Below, piece after piece: positions 18,056-27,810 of a DNA stretch of 64,000 bases. The translations under genes and the position numbers were made by a program. Under the pieces are notes generated by a model that saw only the letters and a list, made by a program, of their open reading frames with translations, made no database searches and was not told the origin of the DNA. This DNA comes from Nitrosopumilus sp. (lineage in GTDB: Archaea; Thermoproteota; Nitrososphaeria; Nitrososphaerales; Nitrosopumilaceae). The stretch is from positions 1 to 64,000 of the forward strand of contig JAOTWS010000006.1 in assembly GCA_029862745.1 (NCBI GenBank). Direction: 5' to 3'. Each line of letters begins with the position of its first letter. The stretch's first letter is position 1.

Positions 18056-19042
18056 TCAAATAAACAAATAAATCAAATAAGTAAATGCTATGGCCATTCC
18101 AGCACTCCCAGGTATCGTGATTATCCATGCAAATACAATTTGTTTTCCAACTTTCCAGCGTACAGCACGTTTTCTCCGTGCAGCTCCTGCACCCATAATG
18201 GTACCGGTAATAGCATGAGTAGTACTAGCAGGAACACCCAAGGTTGAAAAGATTGCCAACATAATACCACCGCCAGTCTCTGCGGCAAATCCTTGATATG
18301 GTTTAAGTTTTGCAATTTTCATACCTAATGTTTTGATAACTTTGTATCCTCCAAAGAATGTACCTAGTGCCATAGCAGAAGCAGCAGCAAAAATTACCCA
18401 TAGTGGCATATCAAGTTCTGGGATCAAACCTGTCGAAAATAAAATTAGAACAATAATACCCATTGTTTTTTGCCCATCATTTGCACCATGTGTTAAAGCA
18501 AACCAAGCTGAAGATATAATTTGTAATCGTCCAAAAGTTCTGTTTACAATTGCAGGTTTACGATTAGCAAAGACGGTTATGATTAATCCAGTTAACAAGA
18601 ATCCAAAAATTATGCCACCTGTGGGAGCAACTATAATTCCTGTGATTACTTTTTGAAGACCATCAAATAGTAATTGATCAAAACCTAATACAGCAATGCC
18701 TGCTCCCATAATTCCACCAACTAAAGAATGACTGTTAGAAATTGGTAAACCAAAATATGTACATAAACTACTCCAAGCAATTGCACCAGATAAAGCACCA
18801 ACAACCATGTAAACGGTTACATCGTCAGGATTCAAAATTCCTTTAGAAATTGTGGTTGCAACGGCCACACCAAAAATAAATGGACCTATAAAATTTGCAG
18901 CTGCAGACAGGGCAACTGCGTGTATTGGTTTTAAAACACGTGTTCCAATTACAGTAGCAACAGAATTTGCTGAATCATTGAAGCCATTAACAAAATCAAA
19001 GATTAATGCAACAATAATTGCACCTATTGCTATCTCTATCAT
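18056..19042 (-). CDS. pit: Low-affinity phosphate transporter (PiT family)
   Basis: 328 residues, about ten membrane helices. The two PiT signature repeats are visible: DFVNGFNDSANSVATVIGTR at the N-terminus and GVPASTTHAITGTIMGAG at the C-terminus, with ALTHGANDGQKTMG in the middle. Couples phosphate uptake to H+ or Na+. It lies 9 bp downstream of a DUF47/PhoU-like gene, the usual partner. Confidence 0.93.
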   Translation of the reverse strand: MIEIAIGAIIVALIFDFVNGFNDSANSVATVIGTRVLKPIHAVALSAAANFIGPFIFGVAVATTISKGILNPDDVTVYMVVGALSGAIAWSSLCTYFGLPISNSHSLVGGIMGAGIAVLGFDQLLFDGLQKVITGIIVAPTGGIIFGFLLTGLIITVFANRKPAIVNRTFGRLQIISSAWFALTHGANDGQKTMGIIVLILFSTGLIPELDMPLWVIFAAASAMALGTFFGGYKVIKTLGMKIAKLKPYQGFAAETGGGIMLAIFSTLGVPASTTHAITGTIMGAGAARRKRAVRWKVGKQIVFAWIITIPGSAGMAIAFTYLIYLFI

Positions 19043-19051
19043 TTAATCATC

Positions 19052-19681
19052 TCAAGTGTATTTTAGAACGATATCTTCAATGACATCTGCAACATCAACA
19101 CATCTATCAGATGCAGTTTCCATTGTTTCATAGATATCTTTTAGTTTTATGATTTTGATTGCATCATTGCTTTCAAACAACTCTTTGATAGCTTCTATAT
19201 ACATATCATCTACAACATGTTCGATTTTACTTGTATTTCTACAATGTTCAATCATATCTTTAGAATTCTTCATATGCTGAAGTTTTGAAATCATGTATTC
19301 TACTTCTTTTGTGGCTTTAACAAGTTCTTTTGCCATATCCTGAGAGTATGGAGGAGGTGTAGAGATTTTGTAGCTATACACCCTTGCAGAAATTCCATCC
19401 ATGAAATCTATTACATCATCAATTTTAGATGCAATCCTTTGCATATCTTCACGATCCAACGGAGTGATGAATGTCTTGTTTAGTTCAAAAAAGATATCAC
19501 GTGTTAATTCATCAGCCTCAGTTTCAAGCTTATGAATTTGTTTAGATTGTTCTACATTACTTAGATCTGAAAATAAAACCACCAAGGCTTCAGAGGTTTC
19601 AACTGCTTTCTTTGCTAAATTATCAAGAAGGATTAAGAGTTCTTTCTCATTAGATTTTACCCACGATAACCATTGTCCCAT
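19052..19681 (-). CDS. DUF47/PhoU-like phosphate transport accessory protein
   Basis: 209-residue all-helical protein of the DUF47 (PhoU-related) family, with metal-binding E/D motifs in KLETEADELTRDIF and KIEHVVDDMYIEA. DUF47 genes regularly precede pit genes and are thought to modulate PiT activity. ATG start at 19681; it forms a two-gene operon with pit. Confidence 0.9.
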   Translation of the reverse strand: MGQWLSWVKSNEKELLILLDNLAKKAVETSEALVVLFSDLSNVEQSKQIHKLETEADELTRDIFFELNKTFITPLDREDMQRIASKIDDVIDFMDGISARVYSYKISTPPPYSQDMAKELVKATKEVEYMISKLQHMKNSKDMIEHCRNTSKIEHVVDDMYIEAIKELFESNDAIKIIKLKDIYETMETASDRCVDVADVIEDIVLKYT

Positions 19682-19807
19682 AAACTATCAATGATAGGTC
19701 TAGACATAAAGCTACGGAACATAAAGTCTATTGTACTATATAGAAAGAAGTCAAATTGAAAATTATCATATGATCGCAATATGAAATTGTATTTTTAAGG
19801 AAAAAAA

Positions 19808-21412
19808 TTATTTTCGAACTGTGAAATCAGCAGCCCATTGATCAGTGCTTTTTAGATCGGTTGTACTTTCAGTATTTGCCTTTATTACATCAAACATCGC
19901 ATCATATGCAGGGTTGTTTGGATGATATCCTTGGCATTCAAACTCAAAGATATTTTCTAGTGCAAACATGTTTTTGACATAGCTTTCTTCACTGTTTGTG
20001 TTTGTAGAAACGTTATAGGCAATTGCTCTACAATCCTCAAAGTTGAAACCACGAACTACACCTTCAACAGATACTAAATCAACATCTATGTCAACTAGAT
20101 CTTTATTTTGAATTCCACCTACACCTTGAACTTTACGATTCTCATCAAGATTGTTGTAAAGCATTGGATAATCTCCTACTACTCCTCGTAATTCTAATGT
20201 TGGATAGATTGCTTTTCCTATGAAGGTAGAATCAGGGGTACTTTCTCCAAGAACTTTGCTTTGCTTAAACATAGAGAACTCAATTATTTCAATACCATCT
20301 GTAAAAGTAAATGTTGTAATTACACTCAGATCTTGGTCAGTATTTTGAATTAGTTCCACATATTCATTTGTGAGATGTGTGGTTTTCCAAGTAGTAGCAT
20401 CTCCTCTAAGATCATCATAATTGGTATTAACTCCTTTAATTCCTGCACAGGCAAATGTTAATTTATTAACAATTGCAAATCCACTCTTTCCAGTGAATCC
20501 TTCTTCTTTATCTGTTCTAGTGGTGATTTCAGCATTAGATACCCTACAATCTTTAAAATCAAGACCTCTCAATACAGATTCGCCATTAGTAAATTCTACT
20601 AATGCGTCAAAGTCAATGTTTGATGCAGTAGTAAGTCCAGATACTTGTCTGGATTTATCAATTGCATTGTACAACAATGGATAATAATCCAAAATTCCTT
20701 CTACTTCAAATTCTGCAGTTACATTTTCAGCAGATTCTTCGTAACCTGAAACTAGATTAAAAACAGGAAATTCAATTTTCTCTACTCCGTTTTCAAACGT
20801 AAAAGTTACTGAGGTTGTTACATTATTTGCAAATTTGAATCCAGATTTACCAAAATCAGTAAATGATGGAATTACTGATGAAGATATGGTATTTTTTTTA
20901 TTTATTCCGCTACATTCAAAGTCAATTTTATCTACAATTGCAAAACCAGTTTTTGCAAAATAGCTTTCATAATCATTTGAATCTAGGGTCTCAACTTGAT
21001 AATTATCTATTGTACAATCACGGTAATGTAAAGTAATTACAGACTTATTCTCTTTTATAAAATCTACATCAACGTCAAAGTATTTTAGATGATAATCATA
21101 TACCGCACTAGAAAGTCTATATTGATATGCTTGATCCATTGCTTGGTGCAATAATGGAGAATTAGTAACAGTTCCTTCTACAGAAAATGATACCCCAGAG
21201 TTATCTATAAAATTTTCACCCATTTTAAATACAGGAAATTCATATGTTTCAATCCCATCTCTGAATGTAAATGTTAGAACTGGAGTAACATGACCAACCA
21301 TATTGTACATTTCACTTTCTTCAGCGTATACATTTGATAATCCGAAAGAAGTTGCTACCAACGATACAATAATACTAAAAATTACAATGTTGTGCATATT
21401 ATTCAAAGTCAT
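19808..21412 (-). CDS. Secreted protein with three repeats of a beta-rich domain
   Basis: 534 residues. An N-terminal signal peptide (hydrophobic about 9-28, cleavage near VYAEE) is followed by three homologous modules starting near residues 47, 207 and 370. Each opens with a TFTFxxGxExxEFPxF-like strand, has a YPLLYNAIDxxRxV segment, and contains paired Cys in xxCRxxxY/xFxCxG positions that could form one disulfide per module. No C-terminal anchor is evident. No named family is recognised; a cell-surface role is inferred. Confidence 0.8.
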   Translation of the reverse strand: MTLNNMHNIVIFSIIVSLVATSFGLSNVYAEESEMYNMVGHVTPVLTFTFRDGIETYEFPVFKMGENFIDNSGVSFSVEGTVTNSPLLHQAMDQAYQYRLSSAVYDYHLKYFDVDVDFIKENKSVITLHYRDCTIDNYQVETLDSNDYESYFAKTGFAIVDKIDFECSGINKKNTISSSVIPSFTDFGKSGFKFANNVTTSVTFTFENGVEKIEFPVFNLVSGYEESAENVTAEFEVEGILDYYPLLYNAIDKSRQVSGLTTASNIDFDALVEFTNGESVLRGLDFKDCRVSNAEITTRTDKEEGFTGKSGFAIVNKLTFACAGIKGVNTNYDDLRGDATTWKTTHLTNEYVELIQNTDQDLSVITTFTFTDGIEIIEFSMFKQSKVLGESTPDSTFIGKAIYPTLELRGVVGDYPMLYNNLDENRKVQGVGGIQNKDLVDIDVDLVSVEGVVRGFNFEDCRAIAYNVSTNTNSEESYVKNMFALENIFEFECQGYHPNNPAYDAMFDVIKANTESTTDLKSTDQWAADFTVRK

Positions 21413-21628
21413 TAACTTAGGATAGAAAAAATTTACCTATAAGCTGTGTCATGGTTTTCTAATGATAGAATATAGTTAGGAATTGATAGCTAAATCTATA
21501 TAGAAAAAGAGCTTAAAAAAACTAGATTATTTCCAACTAAAAATCATGATTATAGTTATTTACAATCAATCAAGGAACAATATTTTCTTAATCATCCACT
21601 GCAATAAATTCATGGTATGAAAAAGGAC

Positions 21629-21796
21629 CTAATTTGCAATTCCAAATCGATCCCATTCGGAGAGTGAATAATAGTTGTCCAGAGCAAAAGAATATGGAAT
21701 TAATGCGCCAGATAGCAAAATTATTGAAAATATCAATACAATATAGTTAATACATGTCAACAAAGATAATTGTAAAAATTTTACAAATATCTTCAA
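21629..21796 (-). CDS. Tiny secreted or membrane-anchored peptide, 55 aa
   Basis: TTG at 21796 to TAG at 21629. A long signal-like hydrophobic stretch (about residues 8-36, ending PYSFALDN) is followed by an 18-residue acidic/aromatic tail, DNYYSLSEWDRFGIAN. The N-terminal Lys, hydrophobic core and small residue before LDN are typical of a secretory signal, so the exported part would be only about 18 residues. An AT-rich TATA-like stretch lies upstream. Too short for routine gene callers. Function unknown. Confidence 0.55.
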   Translation of the reverse strand: MKIFVKFLQLSLLTCINYIVLIFSIILLSGALIPYSFALDNYYSLSEWDRFGIAN

Positions 21797-21830
21797 AGTT
21801 AGTAATTATATAATTTTTTTATCATTTTTC

Positions 21831-22616
21831 TTAAAAAGGCTTGTTTACTTCACGTGTGAAGACATAGCTTGCAAGTGTAATCATTACAAGTACAAATGCA
21901 ACTAGTATGCCAAGACTAAGAAGTATAGGTATTCCACCCTCAGAAATGCCTGTCATCATTTCTCGAACTAGTAAAACAGTGTATGTTACAGGGTTTAGTT
22001 TTGCAATAATTGCAAGCCAATCAGGAAGTAACTCCAATGGGAATAATGCAGGACTCAACATAAACAGAGGCATTCCAAGAAAATTGATCACACCCCAAAA
22101 TGTTTCCTGAGATTTGGCAGTTGCCGCAACCATTACAGAGATTCCAGAAAATCCCAGTGAGAATAAAATAACAATCATCATAATAGGAATAATCATTATA
22201 GGATTTGGGAAAGATACACCAATTGCCAGTGCAATTCCCAGAATCAAACTAGCTTGCATAGCTGCAATTAAAGATATTGCAGACATTTTTCCAAGTGCGA
22301 TAGAAGAACGGGAAATTGGAGACGTTAATGCCTTGTTCATGAAACCATATCTTCTATCCCACAATGTGTTGACGCCACCAAAAATACTAGTAAAAATCGC
22401 AGTAAGTATTATAACACCGGGTGCCATAAACTCAATGTATTCACCCTCAAATCCAACTGACTGAATTAAAGGTTGAGTGCCTGAAAAAGTATTTCCAATT
22501 ACAATTATCCATATTGCAGGTTGGATCAATCTAATCAAAACACCACTGCGTGATTTTTTGTATCTCTTTAACTCTCTCCAAAAAATTGTGTATGTGTCAT
22601 ACATCAAAGTATTCAT
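21831..22616 (-). CDS. ABC-2 type transporter permease (DrrB-like)
   Basis: 261 residues with six membrane helices and the ABC-2 permease pattern, including the WRELKRYKKSR cytosolic start, a DRRYGFMNKAL coupling segment and LNPVTYTV before the last helices. The ATG overlaps the ATPase stop (ATGA). It forms with the ATPase a DrrAB-type exporter; drug, lipid or polysaccharide export cannot be distinguished. Confidence 0.9.
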   Translation of the reverse strand: MNTLMYDTYTIFWRELKRYKKSRSGVLIRLIQPAIWIIVIGNTFSGTQPLIQSVGFEGEYIEFMAPGVIILTAIFTSIFGGVNTLWDRRYGFMNKALTSPISRSSIALGKMSAISLIAAMQASLILGIALAIGVSFPNPIMIIPIMMIVILFSLGFSGISVMVAATAKSQETFWGVINFLGMPLFMLSPALFPLELLPDWLAIIAKLNPVTYTVLLVREMMTGISEGGIPILLSLGILVAFVLVMITLASYVFTREVNKPF

Positions 22617-23608
22617 GCACGTAACCTCTTCATCTTTGCGTGTTCACGTTTCCTATTAAATCCAGATTCATCATCTCGAATTTCATGTCCGGTATAAGAA
22701 ATGAATACATCATCAAGTGTGGGTTGAGTTAGTGAGATAGAGATTATTTTGATATTAAATTTTGATGAAATTTGAAAAATTTTTGGGATTATTTCTGTTC
22801 CATGAGATGCAAAAAGAGTCAGTTTAGATCCATCTTTTTTTATTTTTTTAACAAATTCAATTTTTTCAATCTCAGATAAGAAAAAAGTATGCTCACCCTC
22901 ATTTACAACAATTGAGATTACCTCATTCCCCATAGCATTTTTCATATTTGTCGGAGAATCAATAATCTGTATCTTTCCACCATCTATTATTCCAACTCTA
23001 TCACACAGGTTATCTGCTTCTTCCATATAGTGAGTGCTAAGAAAAATAGTCATGTCAAATTCAGTATGGATTTTTTTAATATATTCCCAAATCTTTCTAC
23101 GAGTTTGTATGTCAAGTCCAACTGTAGGCTCGTCTAGAAATAATACTTTAGGCCGATGTAAAAGACCACCTGCAATATCCAACCTCTTTCTCATCCCACC
23201 AGAATAAGTAACAACTGCCTGATCTTGTTTGTCAGTCAATTCAATTAATTCCAATACATCGTCAATTCTTTTGTTAATTTCTTTTTTTGGGATATGGTTT
23301 AGTTTTGCTTGCAGTAAAAGGTTTTCTCTCCCAGTCAAATATTCATCTACTGTTGATTCTTGTTGAACATATCCAATATTTTCTCTAACTTGTTTTGCAT
23401 TTGTTATGACATCAAATCCAGAAATTAGAGCTTGTCCTGATGTTGGTTTTAGTAAAGTAGTTAGAATCATCATTGTGGTACTTTTGCCTGCACCATTAGG
23501 TCCCAAAAACCCAAAAATCTCACCTTCTTCAACTGAGAAAGAAACATCATTTACTGCAATTACATTGCCAAATGATTTTGTTAGAGATTCTGTTTTAATG
23601 GAATACAA
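22613..23608 (-). CDS. ABC transporter ATP-binding protein (DrrA-like)
   Basis: Walker A GPNGAGKST, Q-loop YVQQES, signature SGGMRKR, Walker B VLFLDEPTVGLD and the switch His in LSTHYMEEAD are all present. After the ATPase core there is a C-terminal DrrA-type extension. The frame is open to TTG 23629, but TTG 23608 is chosen because a TATA box at 23629-23636 is centred 24.5 nt upstream. About 331 residues; operon with the permease. Confidence 0.92.
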   Translation of the reverse strand: MYSIKTESLTKSFGNVIAVNDVSFSVEEGEIFGFLGPNGAGKSTTMMILTTLLKPTSGQALISGFDVITNAKQVRENIGYVQQESTVDEYLTGRENLLLQAKLNHIPKKEINKRIDDVLELIELTDKQDQAVVTYSGGMRKRLDIAGGLLHRPKVLFLDEPTVGLDIQTRRKIWEYIKKIHTEFDMTIFLSTHYMEEADNLCDRVGIIDGGKIQIIDSPTNMKNAMGNEVISIVVNEGEHTFFLSEIEKIEFVKKIKKDGSKLTLFASHGTEIIPKIFQISSKFNIKIISISLTQPTLDDVFISYTGHEIRDDESGFNRKREHAKMKRLRA

Positions 23609-23628
23609 TATCTTGATCGCAATTGTCA

Positions 23629-23636
23629 ATTATAAA
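23629..23636 (-). promoter_or_regulatory. TATA box of the ABC exporter operon
   Basis: TTTATAAT on the minus strand, 24.5 nt from the TTG at 23608. Identical box sequence and spacing to the sufB promoter, supporting a leaderless transcript beginning at a TTG codon. Confidence 0.55.
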
Positions 23637-23693
23637 TTGCTTAGTTCAATTAGTTCTCAGAAAAAATTTAAAGACCAACTAAAGAAGAGTAAT

Positions 23694-23795
23694 ATGAAAG
23701 GATTGTGTCAGAAATGTCACACATCTAATGTAGATGTGATTATCCAGGATGGAATTCCTGTTTGTGCAGTTTGTACTAAAAAGCAGATTAATTAA
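23694..23795 (+). CDS. 33-aa double-CxxC zinc-ribbon peptide
   Basis: ATG at 23694, encoding MKGLCQKCHTSNVDVI, a short turn, then VCAVCTKK. Two CxxC knuckles 17 residues apart form a minimal zinc ribbon. A TTTAAA box (23667-23672) is centred 24.5 nt upstream of this ATG, which supports it as a genuine leaderless gene rather than the tail of a longer frame. Divergent from the ABC operon. Function unknown. Confidence 0.65.
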   Translation: MKGLCQKCHTSNVDVIIQDGIPVCAVCTKKQIN

Positions 23796-23811
23796 AAAAA
23801 ATCAAAAAATA

Positions 23812-24264
23812 CTAGTCAAGATTTTTGAATGCATCTCGTGTCATTCCTAAAATGACTTTTTCTCCAATCCCCCAAATTTCTGATTTGGATAAAATCTTTG
23901 AATGTAATAGACCGTCACTTACTTCAATGGATTCTAATTCATGGGTATCAGGATTTCGATGTAATCGTTTTATTTTACCAATTTTATGACGATCAAGATC
24001 TACTACAGGAATCCCAGTTCTGATAGGGGGCCTACTAAGAAGCAGTGTTTCTTCAGAAAATTTATCAATATAATCCTCTGAAAGAAAATAGTCTTTGTTG
24101 AAACCCTGATGGATTGTAACGCCAGAAACTGTAAGTGTATCAGAGTTAATGTGAATGTGTTTAACTTTACCATACTCAATTCCTTCCCTATCAATCACTT
24201 TCTTTCCAGTGAATGTATCGGCAGTGGTAGTATTTGCAGGCATTCCCTCAAGTTTTATAGACAT
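23812..24264 (-). CDS. PRC-barrel domain protein (two repeats)
   Basis: 150 residues with two PRC-barrel-like halves: TFTGKKVIDREGIEYGKVKHI and, after residue 80, VVDLDRHKIGKIKRLHRNP, each a short beta-barrel repeat ending in an LxxSEDYID/LSKSEIWG-type segment. PRC barrels occur in RNA-processing and photosystem-assembly factors and as free-standing archaeal proteins. No partner domain is present. ATG start at 24264. Confidence 0.75.
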   Translation of the reverse strand: MSIKLEGMPANTTTADTFTGKKVIDREGIEYGKVKHIHINSDTLTVSGVTIHQGFNKDYFLSEDYIDKFSEETLLLSRPPIRTGIPVVDLDRHKIGKIKRLHRNPDTHELESIEVSDGLLHSKILSKSEIWGIGEKVILGMTRDAFKNLD

Positions 24265-24352
24265 AATACACCATCAAAAGATTTGCTTATCATACCAAAT
24301 ATCAGAAATTTCTATCAATGAGGTTAAATTACTTGACAGAAGAAAGTCACAT

Positions 24353-24676
24353 ATGGAGATAAAGGAGGAATTATTCAGGCCAACTCTCATTACAAAAGGA
24401 AGAATAACAGGCAAGAGCCACACAGTAATGTTACGCGCAGTAAAGTATGACGGAAAGATTTACTTTTCAAGACATAAACCAGATGGAGATTGGTTCAAAA
24501 ATGCAATGGCAAATCCAGAAGTACAAATCAAATACAAGGATACAACATTTGTAGGAATTGCAAAATTAGTCACAGATGAAAAATTAAGTGAAAAGATTTC
24601 AGAGTTGAAATACCCTGGAGAAGAAAGAGCCAAAGAAAAAAGAGTGACGATTCAAGTCACGCTAAATCATAGTTAA
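24353..24676 (+). CDS. Deazaflavin (F420)/FMN-dependent nitroreductase-like protein
   Basis: About 107 residues from ATG 24353. The sequence TKGRITGKSHTVMLRAVKY, then GDWFKNAMANPEVQI, matches the split beta-barrel family of F420-dependent nitroreductases and PNPOx-like proteins (DUF385 type). Cofactor choice is inferred; thaumarchaea make F420. The frame stays open upstream to 24155, but that part overlaps the divergent PRC gene and has no similarity. A TTAAAT element lies about 26 nt upstream of the ATG. Confidence 0.7.
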   Translation: MEIKEELFRPTLITKGRITGKSHTVMLRAVKYDGKIYFSRHKPDGDWFKNAMANPEVQIKYKDTTFVGIAKLVTDEKLSEKISELKYPGEERAKEKRVTIQVTLNHS

Positions 24677-24859
24677 ACTATTTTGATTTTAAGTCACCTA
24701 TCAGAAGAGTCATCAGAAGACATCAAACAGGTTGCATAAATGATACGTATGTAAAGTGTTTGGTAAAATTACAATTTAACTAAACCTTTTATCCAGAATT
24801 ATCAAAGAATAACAATCACTAAATTCTAGTGTTAAAAAACAGAGTAATATGAAGAGAAG

Positions 24860-27082
24860 ATGAATTCAAAAATAACGATTCCAATAATAATAGCCATTTC
24901 GGTAATAGTCACAGCAGCAATAACATACTCCATTAGTGTTGAGCAGGAACCTCAAATTTTACAAAAAACTGCACCTGAAATTATCTATGTAGAAAAAGAA
25001 AATTCAAAATATTTTGAAGGAACTCACGATATCAAAAAAATAGATTCGCAAGAAGAATTAAAAAATATTCTTAAAGCATCAACATTTTTTGAAGGGCAAT
25101 TTTTTGATGATAGGGTATTTTCAACTAGAATGATGATAGATAATGCAGTTATGGAATCAGATGGATTTGTAGGTGCACCAATACCTGCTACAGTTCCTCA
25201 AGGAGCAGTAGCAGGTAAAACAGAGTCTAGAGGTTCAGAGTATTCAACTACAAATGTTCAAGTTGAAAATGTGGATGAGCCAGACTATCTCAAAAACGAT
25301 TCAAAATATGTATACATTGTTTCACAAAACACACTTTCAATTATTGATGCATATCCTGCAGAATCAGCAAAACTTGTTCTCAAAATTGCATTAGACATAG
25401 AATCTCAATATATTCAGAACATGTTTTTAAATAAAGACAGATTGGTAATATTTTACAATGGTCAAAGTGATGATGAAATTATTCCACAATATGACTTTGT
25501 TCCAAGAAGATCATATAGTTCAGTCACACATGCATTAATAGTAGATGTCTCAGATAAAGAGAGTCCAAAAATTCTCAAAGATTATTCAATTGATGGTCAT
25601 TTCAGCGATGCCAGAATGATTGGAAATTATGTATATTTTGTAACAAACAGCAACATCGATTATCAATATCCAAAACTTCCAGTGATAATGGAGGATTCAG
25701 TCAGAATCATGACACCAGAAGCATTCTACTTTGACAATGTAGAACAATTTTCAAACTTTAACACGCTAACTGCAATAGATATATTCGGAGACACAATTAA
25801 TTCAGAGACATTCCTAATGGGATATACTGGATCTATCTATGTATCAGAGGATAACTTTTATCTGACGTATCAGCAAAATATGCCCTTGGGGTTTTATGAG
25901 AGTTCAGCTAGAGATAGATTCTTTGATGTCATAGTTCCACTGCTGTCAAGCGATATCCAAGAAAAGATCAAAGCAATACAAAATGATGCATCAATTAGTT
26001 CATCCACACAATGGATAAAAATTTCCGAATTAATGCAAAAATCTTACAACGAAATGGATAAAAAAGAAAAAGAAGATCTTTTTGAGAGAATCAAAGAGGC
26101 CTTAAATAAATATGATACAAGAATCCAAGAAGATACAAACAAAACGATTATTCACAAAATATCAATTAATGAGGATAAAATAGACTATATTGCAAAAGGT
26201 TCAGTTCCTGGAAGATTACTGAACCAATTCTCCATGGATCAAAGCGGAGATAGATTTAGAGTCGTTACAACTACTGAACATTATACTCAATACCAAGGAA
26301 TCATTCGTGCAAATGCAGTTTATGTCTTAGATGAGCAGCTTAACATTGTAGGTAAATTAGACCAGATTGCTCCTGATGAGAGCGTGTATTCAGCCAGATT
26401 CATGGGAGACAGACTATATTTAGTAACATTCCAACAAATCGACCCATTTTTTGTAATCGATTTATCTAGAGATACTCCAAAGATATTAGGCGAGTTAAAA
26501 ATTCCAGGATTTTCGAACTATCTGCATCCATACGACAATGAACATATTATTGGTATAGGTAGAGACACAAAAGAGATTGAAGGTGGCAGAGTTCAGCAAC
26601 TAGGAATCAAAATTGCGTTGTTTAATGTTTCAGATGTGAGCAATCCAAGAGTAATAGAAGATGTAATAATTGGAGACAGTTCTACATACTCAGAATCATT
26701 GCAAGATCACAAAGCATTCTTTTTTGATAAAACAAAAAGTCTTCTCTCAATTCCAATTACAGGAGATATTAAAAATCTTAACGATGATTCAAATTCCAAA
26801 AGAATCGCTCCAGATTATAATCGTTGGAGTGGATTCTATGTATATTATTTAGATAGTCTAGAGGGATTTGATCTTAAAGGTAAAGTTGTTCATTCAGATA
26901 ATGATTCACGTTATTATGGTATGCACAACGCAAGAACATTCTATATTGACAATGTATTATACACTGCATCAGAAGGATATCTAAAGATGAATTCCATAAA
27001 GGATTTGAAAGAAATTAATTCATTAAAGTTTGAAAATACTGGAAAGTTTATCGGATATATTGATGAAGCAATTTTACGGTAG
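24860..27082 (+). CDS. Exported beta-propeller protein (PF09826-like)
   Basis: 740 residues. N-terminal membrane anchor or signal (about 5-26), a linker, then the family-typical block NVQVENVDEPDYLKNDSKY near residue 135, followed by propeller blades with KYVYIVS, RLVIFYNG, DRLYLVTF and FYIDNVLYT strands to the C-terminus. This family, annotated as secreted proteins with a C-terminal propeller, is frequent in archaea; its ligand is unknown. ATG start at 24860. Confidence 0.85.
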   Translation: MNSKITIPIIIAISVIVTAAITYSISVEQEPQILQKTAPEIIYVEKENSKYFEGTHDIKKIDSQEELKNILKASTFFEGQFFDDRVFSTRMMIDNAVMESDGFVGAPIPATVPQGAVAGKTESRGSEYSTTNVQVENVDEPDYLKNDSKYVYIVSQNTLSIIDAYPAESAKLVLKIALDIESQYIQNMFLNKDRLVIFYNGQSDDEIIPQYDFVPRRSYSSVTHALIVDVSDKESPKILKDYSIDGHFSDARMIGNYVYFVTNSNIDYQYPKLPVIMEDSVRIMTPEAFYFDNVEQFSNFNTLTAIDIFGDTINSETFLMGYTGSIYVSEDNFYLTYQQNMPLGFYESSARDRFFDVIVPLLSSDIQEKIKAIQNDASISSSTQWIKISELMQKSYNEMDKKEKEDLFERIKEALNKYDTRIQEDTNKTIIHKISINEDKIDYIAKGSVPGRLLNQFSMDQSGDRFRVVTTTEHYTQYQGIIRANAVYVLDEQLNIVGKLDQIAPDESVYSARFMGDRLYLVTFQQIDPFFVIDLSRDTPKILGELKIPGFSNYLHPYDNEHIIGIGRDTKEIEGGRVQQLGIKIALFNVSDVSNPRVIEDVIIGDSSTYSESLQDHKAFFFDKTKSLLSIPITGDIKNLNDDSNSKRIAPDYNRWSGFYVYYLDSLEGFDLKGKVVHSDNDSRYYGMHNARTFYIDNVLYTASEGYLKMNSIKDLKEINSLKFENTGKFIGYIDEAILR

Positions 27083-27083
27083 A

Positions 27084-27728
27084 TCATACCAGATGCACTA
27101 TAGTTGATATTCCTCGTCTATCAAACTCAACATCATTTTCAACCTCACTAATAGTTACAGTAAATGAAATGACATCACGAGGTTTACCATTTTCTGCATG
27201 AAGTTTAAGATGAATATCCATCATATCAAATTCCTGGGTAGGTAGATCAGTCTCATCCAAATATGCACCACAAGTTGATTCTATTCTAAATCGATCATCT
27301 TTAAAATGAAATCCAAGTTTCATTTTTCTTCCATTTCTTCCAACCCCTTTAACATTTACATCAATAATTCCAGGATGGGTTTCAGTGTAGCCAGATCTAT
27401 GATTTACAAAAACTCCAATCTCAAGAGGTTTACCAGCAGTCGATTCTGCCATTTTTTGAATTCCATCATTCATAACAACATCTACTGCTTTAATGGATTG
27501 TGCAACTTTTGCTATCCATTCATTTGTTCTTTTAATGGTAGATCTAATACCTGCACGTCTTCTTTTATCTTCATCTTCAGGTAATTTGTAATAGTCAACC
27601 CAAGCCTCATAATCATGTGAGATGTCTTCAATAAAATCTATACATGTTCGTCTATATTCATCGACATTATCAGTTCTCTCTGATTCATCGCCTGTTCTCA
27701 TTCCGTCATAATCCATCGGCATTGCCAT
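27084..27728 (-). CDS. Conserved hypothetical protein, about 214 aa
   Basis: Start chosen at ATG 27728 (MAMPMDYDGM), with a T-rich TATA-like element about 27 nt upstream; the frame is open to 27761. The N-terminal half is helical and acidic (SHDYEAWVDYYKLPEDEDKRRR). The C-terminal half is beta-rich with GVFVNHRSGYTETHPGIIDV. No signal peptide. No named family recognised; likely lineage-specific. Confidence 0.75.
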   Translation of the reverse strand: MAMPMDYDGMRTGDESERTDNVDEYRRTCIDFIEDISHDYEAWVDYYKLPEDEDKRRRAGIRSTIKRTNEWIAKVAQSIKAVDVVMNDGIQKMAESTAGKPLEIGVFVNHRSGYTETHPGIIDVNVKGVGRNGRKMKLGFHFKDDRFRIESTCGAYLDETDLPTQEFDMMDIHLKLHAENGKPRDVISFTVTISEVENDVEFDRRGISTIVHLV

Positions 27729-27810
27729 ATTCTGAGTTAATCCAAGTTCTAAAAAAACCAATCTTGAGTCAAATTTAATGATTATAATAGGAATTATTCA
27801 AAGGAATACT

